NCBI RefSeq assembly: GCF_024679095.1
Contig: NW_026111672.1
Span: forward strand, 1 to 64,000
Origin: Eriocheir sinensis
Lineage: Eukaryota; Arthropoda; Malacostraca; Decapoda; Varunidae
DNA: 64,000 bases
Reading direction: 5' to 3'
Below, piece after piece: positions 1-12,589 of this stretch (position 1 is the stretch's first letter; every line of letters starts with the position of its first letter). Below the pieces are notes generated by a model, which was given only the letters and a program-made list of their open reading frames with translations, was not told where the DNA came from and did no database searches. The translations under genes and the position numbers were made by a program.

Positions 1-29
1 ACCCATGGAGACTTTTAAGTCACTAATCC

Positions 30-30
<1 letters not shown>

Positions 31-117
<87 letters not shown>
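31..117. repeat. (TA)n microsatellite
   Basis: About 43 perfect TA units followed by an A-rich run. It is non-coding simple sequence. Confidence 0.97.
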
Positions 118-123
<6 letters not shown>

Positions 124-212
124 AAAAAACATTTTTTTATTTTTTATTAAAAAAATCACCAACACTGATTGGGGTAATTTTCGGGTGTTTTGGGAAGTTT
201 AAATGAGCCGCT

Positions 213-213
<1 letters not shown>

Positions 214-261
<48 letters not shown>

Positions 262-272
262 TCTCTCTCTCT
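214..272. repeat. (GT)n(CT)n compound microsatellite
   Basis: GT units run into CT units. The CT part directly abuts the 3' end of the LINE J-type fragment that follows. Confidence 0.97.
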
Positions 273-559
273 TTTTATTTAAACATCAAGATACACTGGT
301 ATACATAAGACAAAAGGGGCGGGGAAATTGTCTCCATGCTAAAGACAACCTCTGTCTTGAGGTCGCCTATCCTAAAGCATTGTCTCGCCTAATGTCACTT
401 GTGTTGTGTTGTGCTCAGGCGGATGTGACTAGGGCGGGTAAAAGCGACACCAGGCATGAGCCGCCACCTTCACCTGCTGGGTGTTCATTGCCCTAACGCC
501 CACCTCACCCGTGAAGGCGTTCCACAGGTGGGCTGTGGCACTGTGAAGGCCCTCTGGCA
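273..559 (-). mobile_element. LINE family J-type, 3' fragment (copy 1)
   Basis: On the minus strand this reads a C-terminal peptide containing WNAFTGEV and MNTQQVKVAAHAW. That matches WNMFTAA and MSTQQVKLAAHRW at the end of copy 2 next door. The 3' UTR ends in TGTTTAAATAAAAAG and runs straight into (GA)n. The 5' truncation point at about 560 also abuts (CT)n on the plus strand. The 3' UTR body differs from copy 2, so this is a related but distinct lineage. It is a dead 5'-truncated fragment. Confidence 0.65.
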
Positions 560-590
560 CCTCTCTCTCTCTCTCTCTCTTTTTTTTTTT
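560..590. repeat. (CT)n tract with T run
   Basis: A CT tract followed by a T run. It is shared as the 5' flank of LINE J copy 1 and the 3' flank of LINE J copy 2, which lie head to tail. Confidence 0.9.
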
Positions 591-2007
591 TATTTAAACA
601 AATTTTTACAAAAAAAGGAGGCTCAAAATTACACTTTTTAGGTATAATTATTCTAAGAGCCTGCGTATGGGACAAATTGAATTGTCGAATGTTTGAAACA
701 TACAAGCATACAAATACAAAATACGAAAAAGTAAAGAAATACATGTAAAAACAATATGGAATAGTGTCAGTTTGTCACTTCATATTTATAGTTTATAGCA
801 CTAGCGCACTTGGGTGTCCCTCACGCCACCTGTGAGCAGCCAGCTTTACCTGCTGCGTGCTCATGTTCTCCACTTGGGGAGTGGCTGCCGTGAACATGTT
901 CCACAGGCGTGTGGTCCTGGCTGTATATGTGCGCTGGTGCTGCCTGGAGTGTGAGTCTGAGCAGCGCGTGGAGGGAGCCTCAAGCTGCTGAGGTGGGGAA
1001 CCCCCTGCACCTGGGCTTTGTGACACACCACCAGTGCTGAGACATCACGGCGGTGCTCCAGCGATGTCACAGTGGTAGACGACTCCTCCAGGTGCTCGCT
1101 GGCCTCCACCAGACGCAGTGCTCGTCGCTGCACTGCGTCGAGCCTCTGCATGTGGGTGGCAGCACTCGTCATCCAGCACAGGGCACCGTACTCCAGATAC
1201 GGACGTATCTGTGCCTTGAAGAGAGTGAGGATGCCCCGTGGGTCGAGGGATCCCGCTACTCGTCGCAGGGCAGAGACTCGCAGACAAGGCCTGGCGGGCA
1301 ACAGCTCGGACGTGGAGGTCGAAGCGCAGGCTTTGGTCCACAGTCACTCCCAGGACCTTGATGTGGCCCTGGAGGGGCAGACTCTTGCCTCCAAGACGCA
1401 GCTCGCCTGAGACTGCTCGAGAGGCGTCTGGGGACCGTGAGATGACCATGGCCTGCGTCTTCTCCGGGGCGAGGGTGACCTGCCACTCCTCTCCCCACTG
1501 CTCCACTAGACTGAGCTGCCTGTTGATCTCCTCGACGGCGCGCTGGCTGTCGAGGCGGCAGTAGGAGCGGGAGAGTGTGCAGTCATCGGCATACGCTGAC
1601 ACTGCCGATAGCTGCCGGAGGAGATCGTCGATATATATGTTCCACAGGATTGGGCCAAGCACGGAACCCTGTGGAACTGAGGCATGCACTGGTGAAGGCC
1701 TTGATGACTGCCCGTTGATCACCACCTGAAGGGTCCTCCCCTGGAGGTAATCCTTGAGCAGCATCAGTAGGGCACCCTGACACCTTTGGCGCGAAGCTTC
1801 TCAATGAGCCCCGCGTGCCAAACCCTGTCAAAGGCTCCAGCAATATCCAGGGCTACCACGAGTGTGTCCAGGCCTTCATCCAGTGCGTCTTGCCAATCCT
1901 TGGAGAGGAGGAGGAGGAGGTCCGCGGTGGACCGGCCAGGCCTGAAGCCAAACTGTCTATCTGAGAGGAGATGGCTTTCACTCAGATGCTGACAGATGAC
2001 TGCAGCC

Positions 2008-2011
<4 letters not shown>
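591..2011 (-). mobile_element. LINE family J, 5'-truncated copy with RT (copy 2)
   Basis: A non-LTR retrotransposon on the minus strand. The 3' UTR at 591-790 is shared almost base for base with the copy at 26.8 kb, and its end carries TGTTTAAATAAA next to (GA)n. The body encodes the second half of a reverse transcriptase and its C-terminal thumb region. The endonuclease domain and ORF1 are absent because the element is 5' truncated at a (CT)n tract at 2012. A subfamily of the Jockey/CR1/R1 superfamily is likely, but the exact clade cannot be assigned by eye. Confidence 0.88.
861..2009 (-). pseudogene. LINE J reverse transcriptase (frameshifted)
   Basis: RNA-directed DNA polymerase remnant. 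It reads FGFRPGRSTADLL, then the block containing ALDIAGAFDRVWH, then a frame change near 1764. Next come [20 protein letters not shown] and the catalytic SAYADDCTL (YADD box), followed by HIKVLGVTVDQSLRF. A second frame change near 1300 leads into FKAQIRPYLEYGALCW and AVQRRALRLVE. The family would use the RNA of the element as template for target-primed reverse transcription. At least two frameshifts and the loss of the N-terminal part mean this copy cannot make the enzyme. Confidence 0.88.
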
Positions 2012-2300
<289 letters not shown>

Positions 2301-2940
2301 TATAAACAAAGTGTTTCATTCCGCCTATACTCTCGCGAACGTCAGTGTGACACTTGCGCATTGTTAGTTCATGATTGCATGAAGATCAACTTTATATTCA
2401 GATTGATATGTTTGAATGTTTGTGTTTACAAAAACCCTCAAGCCCTGCCTCTTACATGCACCGCACACATGCCGATTTGCATGATTAATACACCACAGAA
2501 GATAACGAAAGAACAGCTTGTACATCAAACAGTATAGTCTGATCATACTCGGACGATTTTTAGCCTTTCAGACACCCATATTTCATCTCATTCAGGTACA
2601 TAAAGTGACATATGGCTCTGCTTTGCACTTGCAAACCCAGATGTCTTTTAATATACCTGAAATGAGAGTAATTATATTAATTTGAAAAATCATAGATCGT
2701 TCGAGCCTGATGTGACTGTTATTTGATACAAGCTTGTCTTTCCGTGTGCTTGTATGTTAGATTATTATACGATGCAAACGGCTGAGTTTTTTTTTTACTA
2801 AAATATCCAATATATTATTGAAAAATCAGCTTAAAATTATCACAACAGTTGATTTTCACGAATTTACGAGGTAGGAATGCGCAGGTGCCACATCTATGAA
2901 AATTCCCGCTTTTTTGGTGAACAGATGAAATGAAAGACTA
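2301..2940. other. AT-rich unique DNA, no gene seen
   Basis: No convincing coding frame, RNA gene or repeat similarity to other parts of the window was seen here. Confidence 0.5.
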
Positions 2941-3290
<350 letters not shown>

Positions 3291-3543
3291 ATTATTACTG
3301 TTGCATAATTGTGCTTTAATTTCTTGAAAGTTACAGAAGAAAAATATAAAGAGACACAACCGGCATGAAATGTTTGTCCATACACTGTAAAGGCAGTCAG
3401 ATATACATTTTTTTGTCAAAGTGTTGTTTTTCATTGGCAGTAACCGGAAAATATATTCGTCAGCATGTTTTTTCGTTAGTTTGTTTGTCATCAGTGTGTG
3501 TGTGTGTGTGTGTGTTTAATTTAGTTTTCTGTTTTGTAATTAC

Positions 3544-3546
<3 letters not shown>

Positions 3547-3615
<69 letters not shown>

Positions 3616-3640
3616 TGCTACTACTACTACTACTATTATC
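3547..3640. repeat. (ATT)n microsatellite
   Basis: About 22 ATT units followed by imperfect ACT/ATT. The flanks at 3291-3546 and 3641-3980 show no gene. Confidence 0.95.
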
Positions 3641-3984
3641 ATTATTATTTTTATTTTTATTCCCATTATTACCATCATTATTACCATCTTTACCATTGCT
3701 GCCATGACCACCTTATCCTATACGTTCCTTTAGTTTTCTAACTGTATCCTTCAATGGTACTGTTTATTAATGATCGTTTTCCCGTCCAGCAGAGTGTCGT
3801 GGCACAAGGACAGTCAAACACACAGGCACATGAGTAGAGCAGGCCAGAAGTACCATGCAAGGACGCGACAGAAAGGTCAGTCATACTTTTATTTTATTCT
3901 TTGGTGATCTTGGAGTTACTACCACCACCACAAATCCCGCCACTACTGCTAATGCTAATGCTACTACTACTACTACTACTACTA

Positions 3985-4253
3985 CTACTTATGCAAGAAT
4001 TAACCAGCATCTTCACTCTTTCATCCCTCACGCTGGTAAACTCTGGAACAATCTTCCTTCATCTGTATTTCCTCCAGCCTACGACTTGAACTCTTTCAAA
4101 AGAGGGTATCAGGACACCTCTCCTCCCGAAATTGACCTTTCTTTCGGACACCTCTTTTGATTCTTTTTTGGGAGCAGCGAGCAGCGGGCTTTTTTTATTA
4201 TTATTTTTTTTTTGTGCCCTTGAGCTGTCTCCTTTGTTGTAAAAAAAAAAAAA
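3985..4253 (+). mobile_element. LINE family B, 3' fragment (copy B1)
   Basis: Starts at ARINQHLHSFIPHAGKLWNN, the C-terminal end of the family B polymerase. It continues through the shared 3' UTR (GAGCAGCGAGCAGCGGGC, then TGTGCCCTTGAGCTGTCTCC) to GTTGTAAAA. The A tail runs into an (ACT)n tract. The same 3' end appears in copies at 4.5, 18.4, 26.5, 41.8, 43.2 and 55.7 kb. Confidence 0.85.
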
Positions 4254-4420
4254 AAACTACTACTACTATTAGTACTGCTACTATTACTACTACTCTTACC
4301 GCTACTTCTACTACTACTACTACTACTACTACTACTATTAGTACTACAACTATTACTACTACTTTTACCGCTACTACTACTACTACTACTACTATTACTA
4401 TTGCTATTACTACTACTACA

Positions 4421-4471
<51 letters not shown>

Positions 4472-4527
4472 GCTACTATTATTATTATTGCTACTACTAT
4501 TACTACTACTACTGCTACTTTTTTTTA
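4254..4527. repeat. (ACT)n/(ATT)n compound tract between inverted LINE ends
   Basis: Imperfect ACT, ATT and ACC-type trinucleotides. Both neighbouring LINE B copies point their 3' A tails into this one tract. Confidence 0.93.
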
Positions 4528-5086
4528 CAGAAAAGGAGACAGTTCAAGGGCGTGAAGAAACAATACAATAATGAAAAAAAAAAGCCCGCTACTTACTGCT
4601 CCCGAACAGAGTCCATAGGAGTGGCCAAAAAAACGATCAATTTCGGGAGGAGAGGTGTCCTGACACCCTCTTCTTGAAAGAGTTCAAGTCGTAGGCGGGA
4701 GGAAGTACAGATGAAGGAAGATTGTTCCAGAGTTTACCAGCGTGAAGGATGAAAGAGAGAAGATGCTGGTTAAGTCTTGCATAAGGGGTTTGGACAGTAT
4801 AGGGATGAGCTTGATTAGAAAGTCGTGTGAGGCGAGGCCGCGGGAGGGGGGGAGGCATGCAGTTAGCAAGTTCAGAAGAGCAGTTAGCGTGAAAATAACA
4901 ATAGAAGATAGAAAGAGAGGCAACATCACGACGGAATTTAAGAGGAAGAAGACTATCAGTAAGAGGAGGAGAGCTGATGAGACGAAGAGCCTTTGACTCC
5001 ACTCTGTCCAATACGTAGAGCTGTGTGAGTGGAGCCCCCCACACGTGAGATGCATACTCCATACGAGGGCGGACAAGGCCCCTGTA
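4528..5086 (-). mobile_element. LINE family B, 5'-truncated (copy B2)
   Basis: On the minus strand this encodes MEYASHVWG, ALRLISSPPLTDSLLPLKFR, a YTVQTPYARLNQHL block and KLWNNLPSSVLPPAYDLNSF, followed by the shared 3' UTR and TGTAAAAAAAA. It is the mirror orientation of copy B1. The 5' end stops at an (ACT)n tract at 5087. The RT catalytic domain is missing. One near-complete frame survives for about 140 codons. Confidence 0.87.
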
Positions 5087-5088
5087 TA

Positions 5089-5123
<35 letters not shown>

Positions 5124-5231
5124 TTATGACTGAAAACCGGTTAGTCTTTTCTGTGACCTTGGCAATAGCCGTGATGGGAGCCCGATGATACGTTTAAGAA
5201 TAAATGAACTTTTATCTCGCTCTGCCAATCA

Positions 5232-5285
<54 letters not shown>

Positions 5286-5305
5286 GTAAGTAAGTAAGTA
5301 AGTAA
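5087..5305. repeat. (ACT)n, short spacer, (GT)n and (AAGT)n
   Basis: (ACT)n at 5087-5123, about 110 bp of unassigned DNA, (GT)n at 5234-5281, then (AAGT)n at 5281-5305. The AAGT part is the tail of the LINE C element read on the minus strand as (CTTA)n. Confidence 0.92.
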
Positions 5306-5536
5306 ATATTTATTGCCTTTAAAATATAAGAATATTGTTATATATAAAAATAACATAAAACATGGTAATGTCACAGCCTGTCAAGCCGAAGCTTCCCGAC
5401 AGACATGGAATTATATTATTTTATTTAATGTTTACATTGGCACAAAATTGGTACCTAATATATTATTAACTAACGTATAGAACAATAAGAATAATTATAA
5501 TAATATGTTGCTGAGAATAACAATTACAATATCAAT

Positions 5537-5584
<48 letters not shown>

Positions 5585-8500
5585 CATTATACTTGTGAAA
5601 CTAAGTTCATACCACACACTACATTTGATTACTATTTTGACAATTATATAAATAAGTTTTCACAGATTTTTTAAAAATGGATAAATTTATATGATTGAGA
5701 AGAGTCTTAATATGTAGAGGCAATGAATTCCACATTTGGGGACCTGAGTATAATATACTGTGCTTAAAGAGAGAAGTTCTGAACTGTGGACATATGAGAT
5801 TGATATCATTACCTCGAATGTTGTATGATGTGTGTACCAGTCTGAAAGGCTGACCTCCACAATACTGTGTAAGGCACTTGTAAATGCTTAACAATAAAAA
5901 ATATTTATGAATATTTGGAAAACTAAGAAAATTTTGTGTATTAATTATATTTCGTGTTGACTCAAACCTACTCATATAGAATATACACCTAAAATTTTTA
6001 TTTTGAGCTACTGATATTCTCTTAATGAAGGACTGCCAAGTACAGGCCCAGACTGATACACAATAGGTGAGATGGGGATAACAAAGTGTGTAATAAATAC
6101 TAGTGAGGGATTCAGGTGTGAGATTATTGCGGACTCTGTATAACATACCGCACATCCTTGCTAATTTATTTGTGACAAATGAAATATGTTGATTCCAATT
6201 CATATTCTCATCTATGTAAACACCCAAAAATTTTGTGAAATTTACTCTGTCTAATGTGTTTCCCTCTATGGCTATAGGAGGAATGTTATATTGTAATGAA
6301 CGATTTTGAAAAAAATATGTAATTAGTTTTTGCAATATTCAGACTCAATTCATTAATTGTAGTCCAATAATTATTTTTTTCTAGTTCTGTAACTAAATTT
6401 ATATGAAGATCGTTAATGTTTACATTATCTAATAAAAGATTTGTATCGTCAGCATAAATCGCATATTTGAATTTAAAACTTACATTAACAATGTCGTTTA
6501 TATAGATGAGAAAGAGTATCGGTCCTAATATTGACCCATGCGGTACACCCTTGTTGATTGCCCTAAAAGAAGAATACGTGGCGTTGCAATATACAGCTTG
6601 TGACCTATTGGTTAAATAACTTTCAAATAGTTTTAATGCACTCCCTCTAACGCCAGAGTGACTTAGCTTACTCAATAAAATTTTGTGATTCAGTGTATCG
6701 AATGCCTTAGATAAATCTAAAAATATTCCAATTAAATAATGTTTCTTTTCTAAATACTGATATACATTAGATATGAACTGTAAAATAGCTGTTTCTGTGG
6801 AACGACCTGCCCTAAACCCATGCTGGTAGTCTGTGAGTAGATTATTGTTTTAAAAAAAAATTACAAGACGGGAAGTAATAACTTTTTCAAAAACCTTGCT
6901 AAATGCTGGAAGTATTGAAATAGGTCTATAGTTTTTAATATCGGATCTACTGCCTGATTTAAGTAGTGGTACAACTTTGGCTTTTTTAAGTGCATCCGGA
7001 AATATTCCAGTTTTTAACATCAGATTCACTATGTGTGTTAATGGAATGGATATATTATTAGCTGTGCGTTTCAAAACAATTGGGGAAATATCATCAAATC
7101 CGGAGGAAGAAGTTTTAAATGCCGTAATATATTTTTCAATTTCTAAGTTTGTGGCAGGAAATAAATACATAGAAAAATTGGGAGAGTTGTGTAAATAATT
7201 TAAAAATTCATTACCTACAGTTTCTGCTGCTTGCTGACTTGCTTTCAAAAAATGTTCATTAAATTTATCTGGAATGTTATAACAAATTGATCGTAGCTCA
7301 ATTTCACTGTTTTTACCATCTGTAGATCTACCTAATAAGTTATTTATTGACTTCCAGTGAGACTTAGGGTTGCCTGGGCTAGCTAATAGTTGGTCTTGGT
7401 GATACTTCGTCTTTGCTTCTTTTAAAAGTGATGTTAGTCTATTTCTGAAAGCCCTATATTGCTCTCAAAAAGTTAAAGGCCATTTATATGCTAGTTTTTC
7501 AAGTCTATGTTTTTCTCTAATGCTCTTCTTTAATGCTGGAGTAATGTGTGGACTGCGATTATTTTTGTTACTAACTTTAATTGTTTTCTTAGGGAAGCAA
7601 TTATCATAATTTGTTTTGAAATTGTTGTAAAATAGATTATGGGAGTTGTTAGGACATGTACAGTTTATGACATCAGACCAATCTGTGTGAGAAAGTGCAG
7701 CACTAAATGTGTCTAAAGCTTCCTGGGTGAACGTTCTTTTCGTTATGAATGTGGGAGGAGATGGAATATTATTACATTTAAATAAAGATATCACTGGAAA
7801 ATGATCAGTAATATCAGTTTTGATTACATAATTCCTACGTTGTTCTCAACACATGTGGACCAAATGTGATCTATAAGGGTGGCGGATGTGGCCGTAACTC
7901 GTGTTGGCAGGGTTGTCAGTGGAAACAGGGAATAACTATACATTAAATTCATAAGGTCCTGAATGTTATCGTCATTATTATGTAATAAATTCATATTTAA
8001 ATCTCCAAAAATAAATATTTCACTAGGATTTTTATCTTTTGCAGTAGTTAAAATTTCATTGAGAACATTAAGAAAATTGTTCACATTACCTTGAGGAGGT
8101 CTATATATATAAATAAAAATATTTTACCATTAAATTTTACTTCCACTGCCACACTCTCAATAAATGTTTCCATTCGACTGAATTCAATTACTTTATGACC
8201 TGTGTACCTGTTCGAGACGTAAACAGCCACACCCCACCATACCTGTTCCTGTTATTTGTGAACATTTCATATGCTGTCAAAGAATACAATGTAGAATGTT
8301 TGCGTCGAGCCTGGTTTCAGTGAAACCAAGCACGTCATAAATTACATTGTCAGACAGTACAGTGTCTTTGAAATATTGGAAATTGGTGGATATGGATCTT
8401 ACATTCAGTGTTAATAAATTAAAATCACTATTGTTACAAAGAGAAGATAAATTATCAGGAAAAATATATTCAGATTTAGGAAAGTTAATGTTTCTAGATC

Positions 8501-8655
8501 TTATATAAAACTGATTGACATCGATATCATTGTTATAATTGTTATCTTGCACACTTAAAGGATCAAAGCTTTAATAAATTTCTTGCCTGAATATTTCATC
8601 GAAATTAAAAACATCCATCAAATCTTCATCAGAAACATTATTAAAAGGAAACATG
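5281..8655 (-). mobile_element. LINE family C (CR1-superfamily-like), nearly full ORF2
   Basis: A minus-strand non-LTR element. ORF2 begins near 8550 and the 3' UTR extends to 5281, where the sense strand reads AATAAATATT followed by a (CTTA)n tail. Short tandem tails after an AATAAA-like signal, rather than poly(A), are known for CR1 and related LINEs. The 5' side meets an (AGT)n tract at about 8656, so ORF1 is missing. Base composition is strongly AT-rich compared with families J and B. Confidence 0.85.
5619..8552 (-). pseudogene. LINE C endonuclease plus reverse transcriptase (broken)
   Basis: Reading from 8552 downward: an apurinic-endonuclease-like domain with NLLTLNVRSISTNF, VLGFTETRLD and IFIFGDLNMNLL, and SATLIDHIWS near 7880. 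An RT N-terminal part follows with SSGFDDISPIVLK and KNYRPISILPAFSKVFEK (about 7100-6900). Then LSKLSHSGVRG, INKGVPHGSILGPILFLIYI and AIYADDTNLL (YADD catalytic box, near 6450), FTKFLGVYIDENMNW, and the C-terminal PQMWNSLPLHIKTL. The order is that of a complete ORF2. At least five frame changes or stops interrupt it. Confidence 0.87.
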
Positions 8656-8727
8656 TAGTTATCTAGCGTAGTAGTAGTAGCAGTAATGGTAGTAGGAGCA
8701 GCAGTGGTAGAAGTAACAACAGTAGCT

Positions 8728-8794
<67 letters not shown>

Positions 8795-9180
8795 AAGTAG
8801 TAGTAGTAGAAGTAGTAGTAATAGCAGCAGTAACAGTAGTAGTAATAGCAGTAGTAGTAGTAGTAGTAGTAATAGTAGTAGCAGCAGCAGTAGTGGTAGT
8901 AGTAGTAGTAGGAGTAGTAGTAGTAATGGTAGTGGTTATAGTAGAAGTAGTAGTGGTAGTCATAGTAGTGGTAGTAGTAGAAGTGGTAGTAGTAAGTAGT
9001 AGTAGTAATGGTAGTAGTAGTAGTAGTAATAGTAGTAGTAGCAGTAGTTGTAGTAGTAGAAGTAGTAGTATTTATAGTAGTAGTAGTAGAAGTAGTAGTA
9101 TTTATAGTAGTAGCAGAAGTGGTAGTAGTAGTAGTAGCAGCTGTAGTAGTAGTAGTAGCAGTAGTAGTAGTAGCAATAAG
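8656..9180. repeat. Imperfect (AGT)n microsatellite
   Basis: Over 500 bp of AGT/AGC/GGT/AAT trinucleotides. All reading frames give low-complexity V, S or T peptides. Confidence 0.95.
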
Positions 9181-9510
9181 CAGTGTGATCGCCTGGATGA
9201 GATGCAGGCTGTCCTTCTCCCGCCTGAGGTCAGCTTTAGTCTGCATGAGAGGACGCAGGTCACCTGCACCCAAAACCACTTACATTGCCGACCTTGACTT
9301 TGAGGCGACGGTGGTTGATAGTCGTATAAACCACAAGCTCTGTTAGCTTAAGAATAATATGTTTAGTAAGGTTTGTAATACTAAATAAAGATGGTTGTCG
9401 GCCACAGTCATTATGGCGGGGTAATAATGAATTGCTTTGTGAAAGGATATGAGAGAATATACTGCTCACAACGCAACTCTAATAGATGGAGGCCCGGTTA
9501 AAAAAAAATA
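9181..9510 (-). other. Unassigned DNA with coding-like minus-strand frames
   Basis: Two overlapping minus frames look protein-like: NHRRLKVKVGNVSGFG and, offset by one base, GAGDLRPLMQTKADLRREKD. A single frame change would join them. Embedded between two (AGT)n tracts, it could be a fragment of an element ORF or of a host exon. I do not recognise the family. Confidence 0.3.
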
Positions 9511-9524
9511 ATTACATATAAAAA

Positions 9525-9594
9525 AAATAGCAGTAGTATTAGTAGTAGCAGCAGCAGTAGTGGTAGTAGCAGTGATAGTAGTAGGAGTAATCGC

Positions 9595-9646
<52 letters not shown>

Positions 9647-9662
9647 AAAGTAGTAGTAGTAA

Positions 9663-9715
<53 letters not shown>

Positions 9716-9775
9716 CTAGTAATAGTGATAGCAGTAATGGTAGTAGTAGTAGCAGTAATAGAAGCACCAACAGTA

Positions 9776-9815
<40 letters not shown>

Positions 9816-9963
9816 CAATAAGTAATATTAAGAGGTAGTAGTAATTGTATTGGTAGTAGTAAATTAATGGTAGAAAAAATATAAGTGAAGTAGAGGTAAT
9901 GGTAATCCTGAAGTGTTAAGTAAAGGCCACATGAGTGACAATTGGTTGTACAATAACAATAAA

Positions 9964-10015
<52 letters not shown>
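9525..10015. repeat. (AGT)n then (GT)n
   Basis: AGT-type tract to 9850, about 110 bp of non-repeat DNA, then (GT)n at 9966-10015. Confidence 0.93.
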
Positions 10016-10017
<2 letters not shown>

Positions 10018-10106
10018 CTCATCACCACGGCCTGATCACGTGTTGATCTGTAATTGCCAGCAGGTACCTCCGACATGAGCATGTGCTCTTATTGTCGATC
10101 TCTGGG

Positions 10107-10311
<205 letters not shown>

Positions 10312-10350
10312 AAAGGTCACTTAATAATTTCGGTGTTTCTATTACTCTCT

Positions 10351-11239
10351 CTCACTGACGAAGACAGGCAAAGCCTCCAAGAGGATTTGCACAAAATTTC
10401 AGCTTGGTCGGATAGATGGTAGATGCCCTTTAACGTAGACAAGTGCCAGGTCCTTCAAGTTGGAGCGAGGAATAAGAAGTTTGATTACGAAATGCGCGGC
10501 GTTAAACTCAAAAGCGTTCAATGCGTCAAGGACTTGGGGGTCAAAATAGCGTCAAACCTCAAATTCTCACAGCAATGCATCGATGCAGCAAATAAAGCGA
10601 ACAGAATGTTGGGCTTCATTAAAAGAAACTTTTTATTTAAGAATAAAGATGTAATACTCCCGCTCTACAACAGTTTAGTCAGACCCCACTTGGAATATGC
10701 GGTACAGTTTTGGTCTCCCCACCATGCAAAGGATATTGCTAAATTAGAAGGTGTTCAGCGTCGGGCAACGAAAATTATCCCTTCCTTGCGCAACAAATCC
10801 TACGAAGAAAGGCTTTCTACCCTTAACATGTTCTCTTGAGAAACGTCGCCTCCGAGGAAAATTGATCGAATGTTTTAAAATACTTAATGGTTTCACGAAT
10901 GTAGACAGATCAACATTGTTTATGATCGATGACACTTTGCGCACGAGGAACAATGGCGTAAAACTCAGATGTAGACAAGTAAATTCAGACTGCACCAAAT
11001 TTTTCTTCACCAACGTTGTAGTGCGAGAATGGAATAAGCTCCCACCATCAGTGGTCCAGTGTAACACGATTGACTCCTTCAAAAATAAGCTCGACCGTCA
11101 CTTCCTTCAACTTAATATCAACTAGAGTAGAAGTGCAACGTTTTGGAGTCTTCTGATTAATGTAAAATCACTTAGGTTTAAGGACAGACCACCAAGTCTG
11201 GACCATGGGGTCAGTGTGGTATGATTTTCTATGTAAATC
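10351..11239 (+). mobile_element. CR1-like LINE family A, 5'-truncated (copy A1)
   Basis: Begins inside the RT domain just after the FADD box (DEDRQSLQEDLHKISAWSDR). It runs through [47 protein letters not shown] and the C-terminal VVREWNKLPPSVVQCN to the end of ORF2 at 11125, then the 3' UTR ending TGATTTTCTATGTAAATC. It is almost identical to the matching part of copy A2. One stop replaces W or G after SDRW, and one frameshift sits near 10836. The end resembles the ATTCTATG-type terminal repeat of CR1 elements. Confidence 0.9.
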
Positions 11240-11240
11240 C

Positions 11241-11338
<98 letters not shown>

Positions 11339-11454
11339 TTGTCTATCTACCTAGCTATTTATATCTCTCGCTCTTACACTTTCTGCCTCTCTCCCTCTCT
11401 CCCTCCCTCCATCAGCCCGTCAGCCGTGCCCCGCAGCAGACTAAGAGGTGAATT

Positions 11455-11530
<76 letters not shown>

Positions 11531-11540
11531 TCACACACAC
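11240..11540. repeat. (CT)n(CA)n, SINE tail remnant, (CA)n
   Basis: (CT)n and (CA)n to 11336, then about 115 bp that ends in CCCGCAGCAGACTAAGAGGTG. The same ending closes the SINE at 37.2-37.5 kb. A second (CA)n covers 11456-11540. Confidence 0.85.
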
Positions 11541-11580
11541 TCTCTTGCTCTCTTAACTGATTCTTGGTCATCCTCTCTTA

Positions 11581-11655
11581 GCCGTTTCGGTGAAACTTTC
11601 TCAGTTGCACTAGATATATCGAAAGCCTTCGATAGAGTCTGGCACACCTGGCACA
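11581..11655 (+). mobile_element. Tiny RT fragment of a LINE
   Basis: The frame around 11606-11645 reads VALDISKAFDRVWH, the RT palm motif A with the catalytic Asp. Nothing else of the polymerase surrounds it, and it changes directly into other sequence. Confidence 0.6.
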
Positions 11656-11759
11656 CCCGACCTCTGCTGAGAGAAGGTCGTGACCTCACCCCGCTGCGCC
11701 CCACAACATCGCTTGCCCTGTGTTTTCGTCGTGCTCTTGGGCGTTTGTGTGTTCTCGCT

Positions 11760-12570
11760 TGTGGACCTTGTGTGTTGCCTGTGATTTCCCGACACGTGTT
11801 TGGTGTGTGTTCGCTTGTGGTTTCTGCCTGTGGTTGCCTCTGTGATTTGTTTTTCCGGTGTTTTTGCGTGTGATCTGGCTGTCTCCGGGTGTTCTGCGTG
11901 GGTTTCAGAGTGATTCAAGTGTGTTGTGTTTCCGGTGTTTTTGCGTGTGATCTGGCTGTTTCCGGGTGTTCTGCGTGGGTTTCAGAGTGATTCAAGTGTG
12001 TTGTGTTTCCGGTGTTTTTGCGTGTGATCTGGCTGTTTTCGGGTGTTCTGCGGGTTTCAGAGTGATTCAAGTGCGTTGTGTTTCCGGTGTTTTTGCGTGT
12101 GATCTGGCTGTTTCCGGGTGTTCTGCGTGGGTTTCAGAGTGATTCAAGTGTGTTGTGTTTCCGGTGTTTTTGCGTGAGATCTGGCTGTTTCCGGGTGTTC
12201 TGCGTGGGTTTCAGAGTGATTCAAGTGTGTTGTGTCTCCGGTGTTTTTGCGTGTGATTTGGCTGCTTCTAAGTGTACTGCGTGGGTTTCAGAGCGTTTTG
12301 AGTGTGCTGTTTTGTTTCCGGTGTTTCTGCGTGTGATTTGGCTGTTTTCGAGTGTTCTACGTTTCGAGCGTGTTGTGTTTCCAGTGCTTTTACGTGTGAT
12401 TTGGATGTTTATAGTGCTCTGCGTGGGTTTCAGAGTGTTTTGAGTGTGCTGTTGTTCTTCCGGTGTTTTTGCGAGTGACTTGAGGGTGTTTAGTCGTGCT
12501 TGTGCTTGGGTTTCTGAGTGTTTCGTGTGTCCCGAGTGTGACTTTGTGTTCCCGAGTGTCTCACGCGTGA
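11760..12570 (+). repeat. 77-bp tandem repeat array
   Basis: About ten copies. The five between 11840 and 12230 have a 77-bp period (one of 75 bp) and are nearly identical. Later copies diverge progressively. Each unit carries TTTCCGGTGTTTTTGCGTGT and GTTCTGCGTGGGTTTCAGAG. The strand is strongly T and G rich. Its position before ORF1 of the A2 LINE makes a repeated 5' UTR or promoter possible, but this is inference. Confidence 0.85.
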
Positions 12571-12589
12571 TTTGGGTGTGTCGACAACC

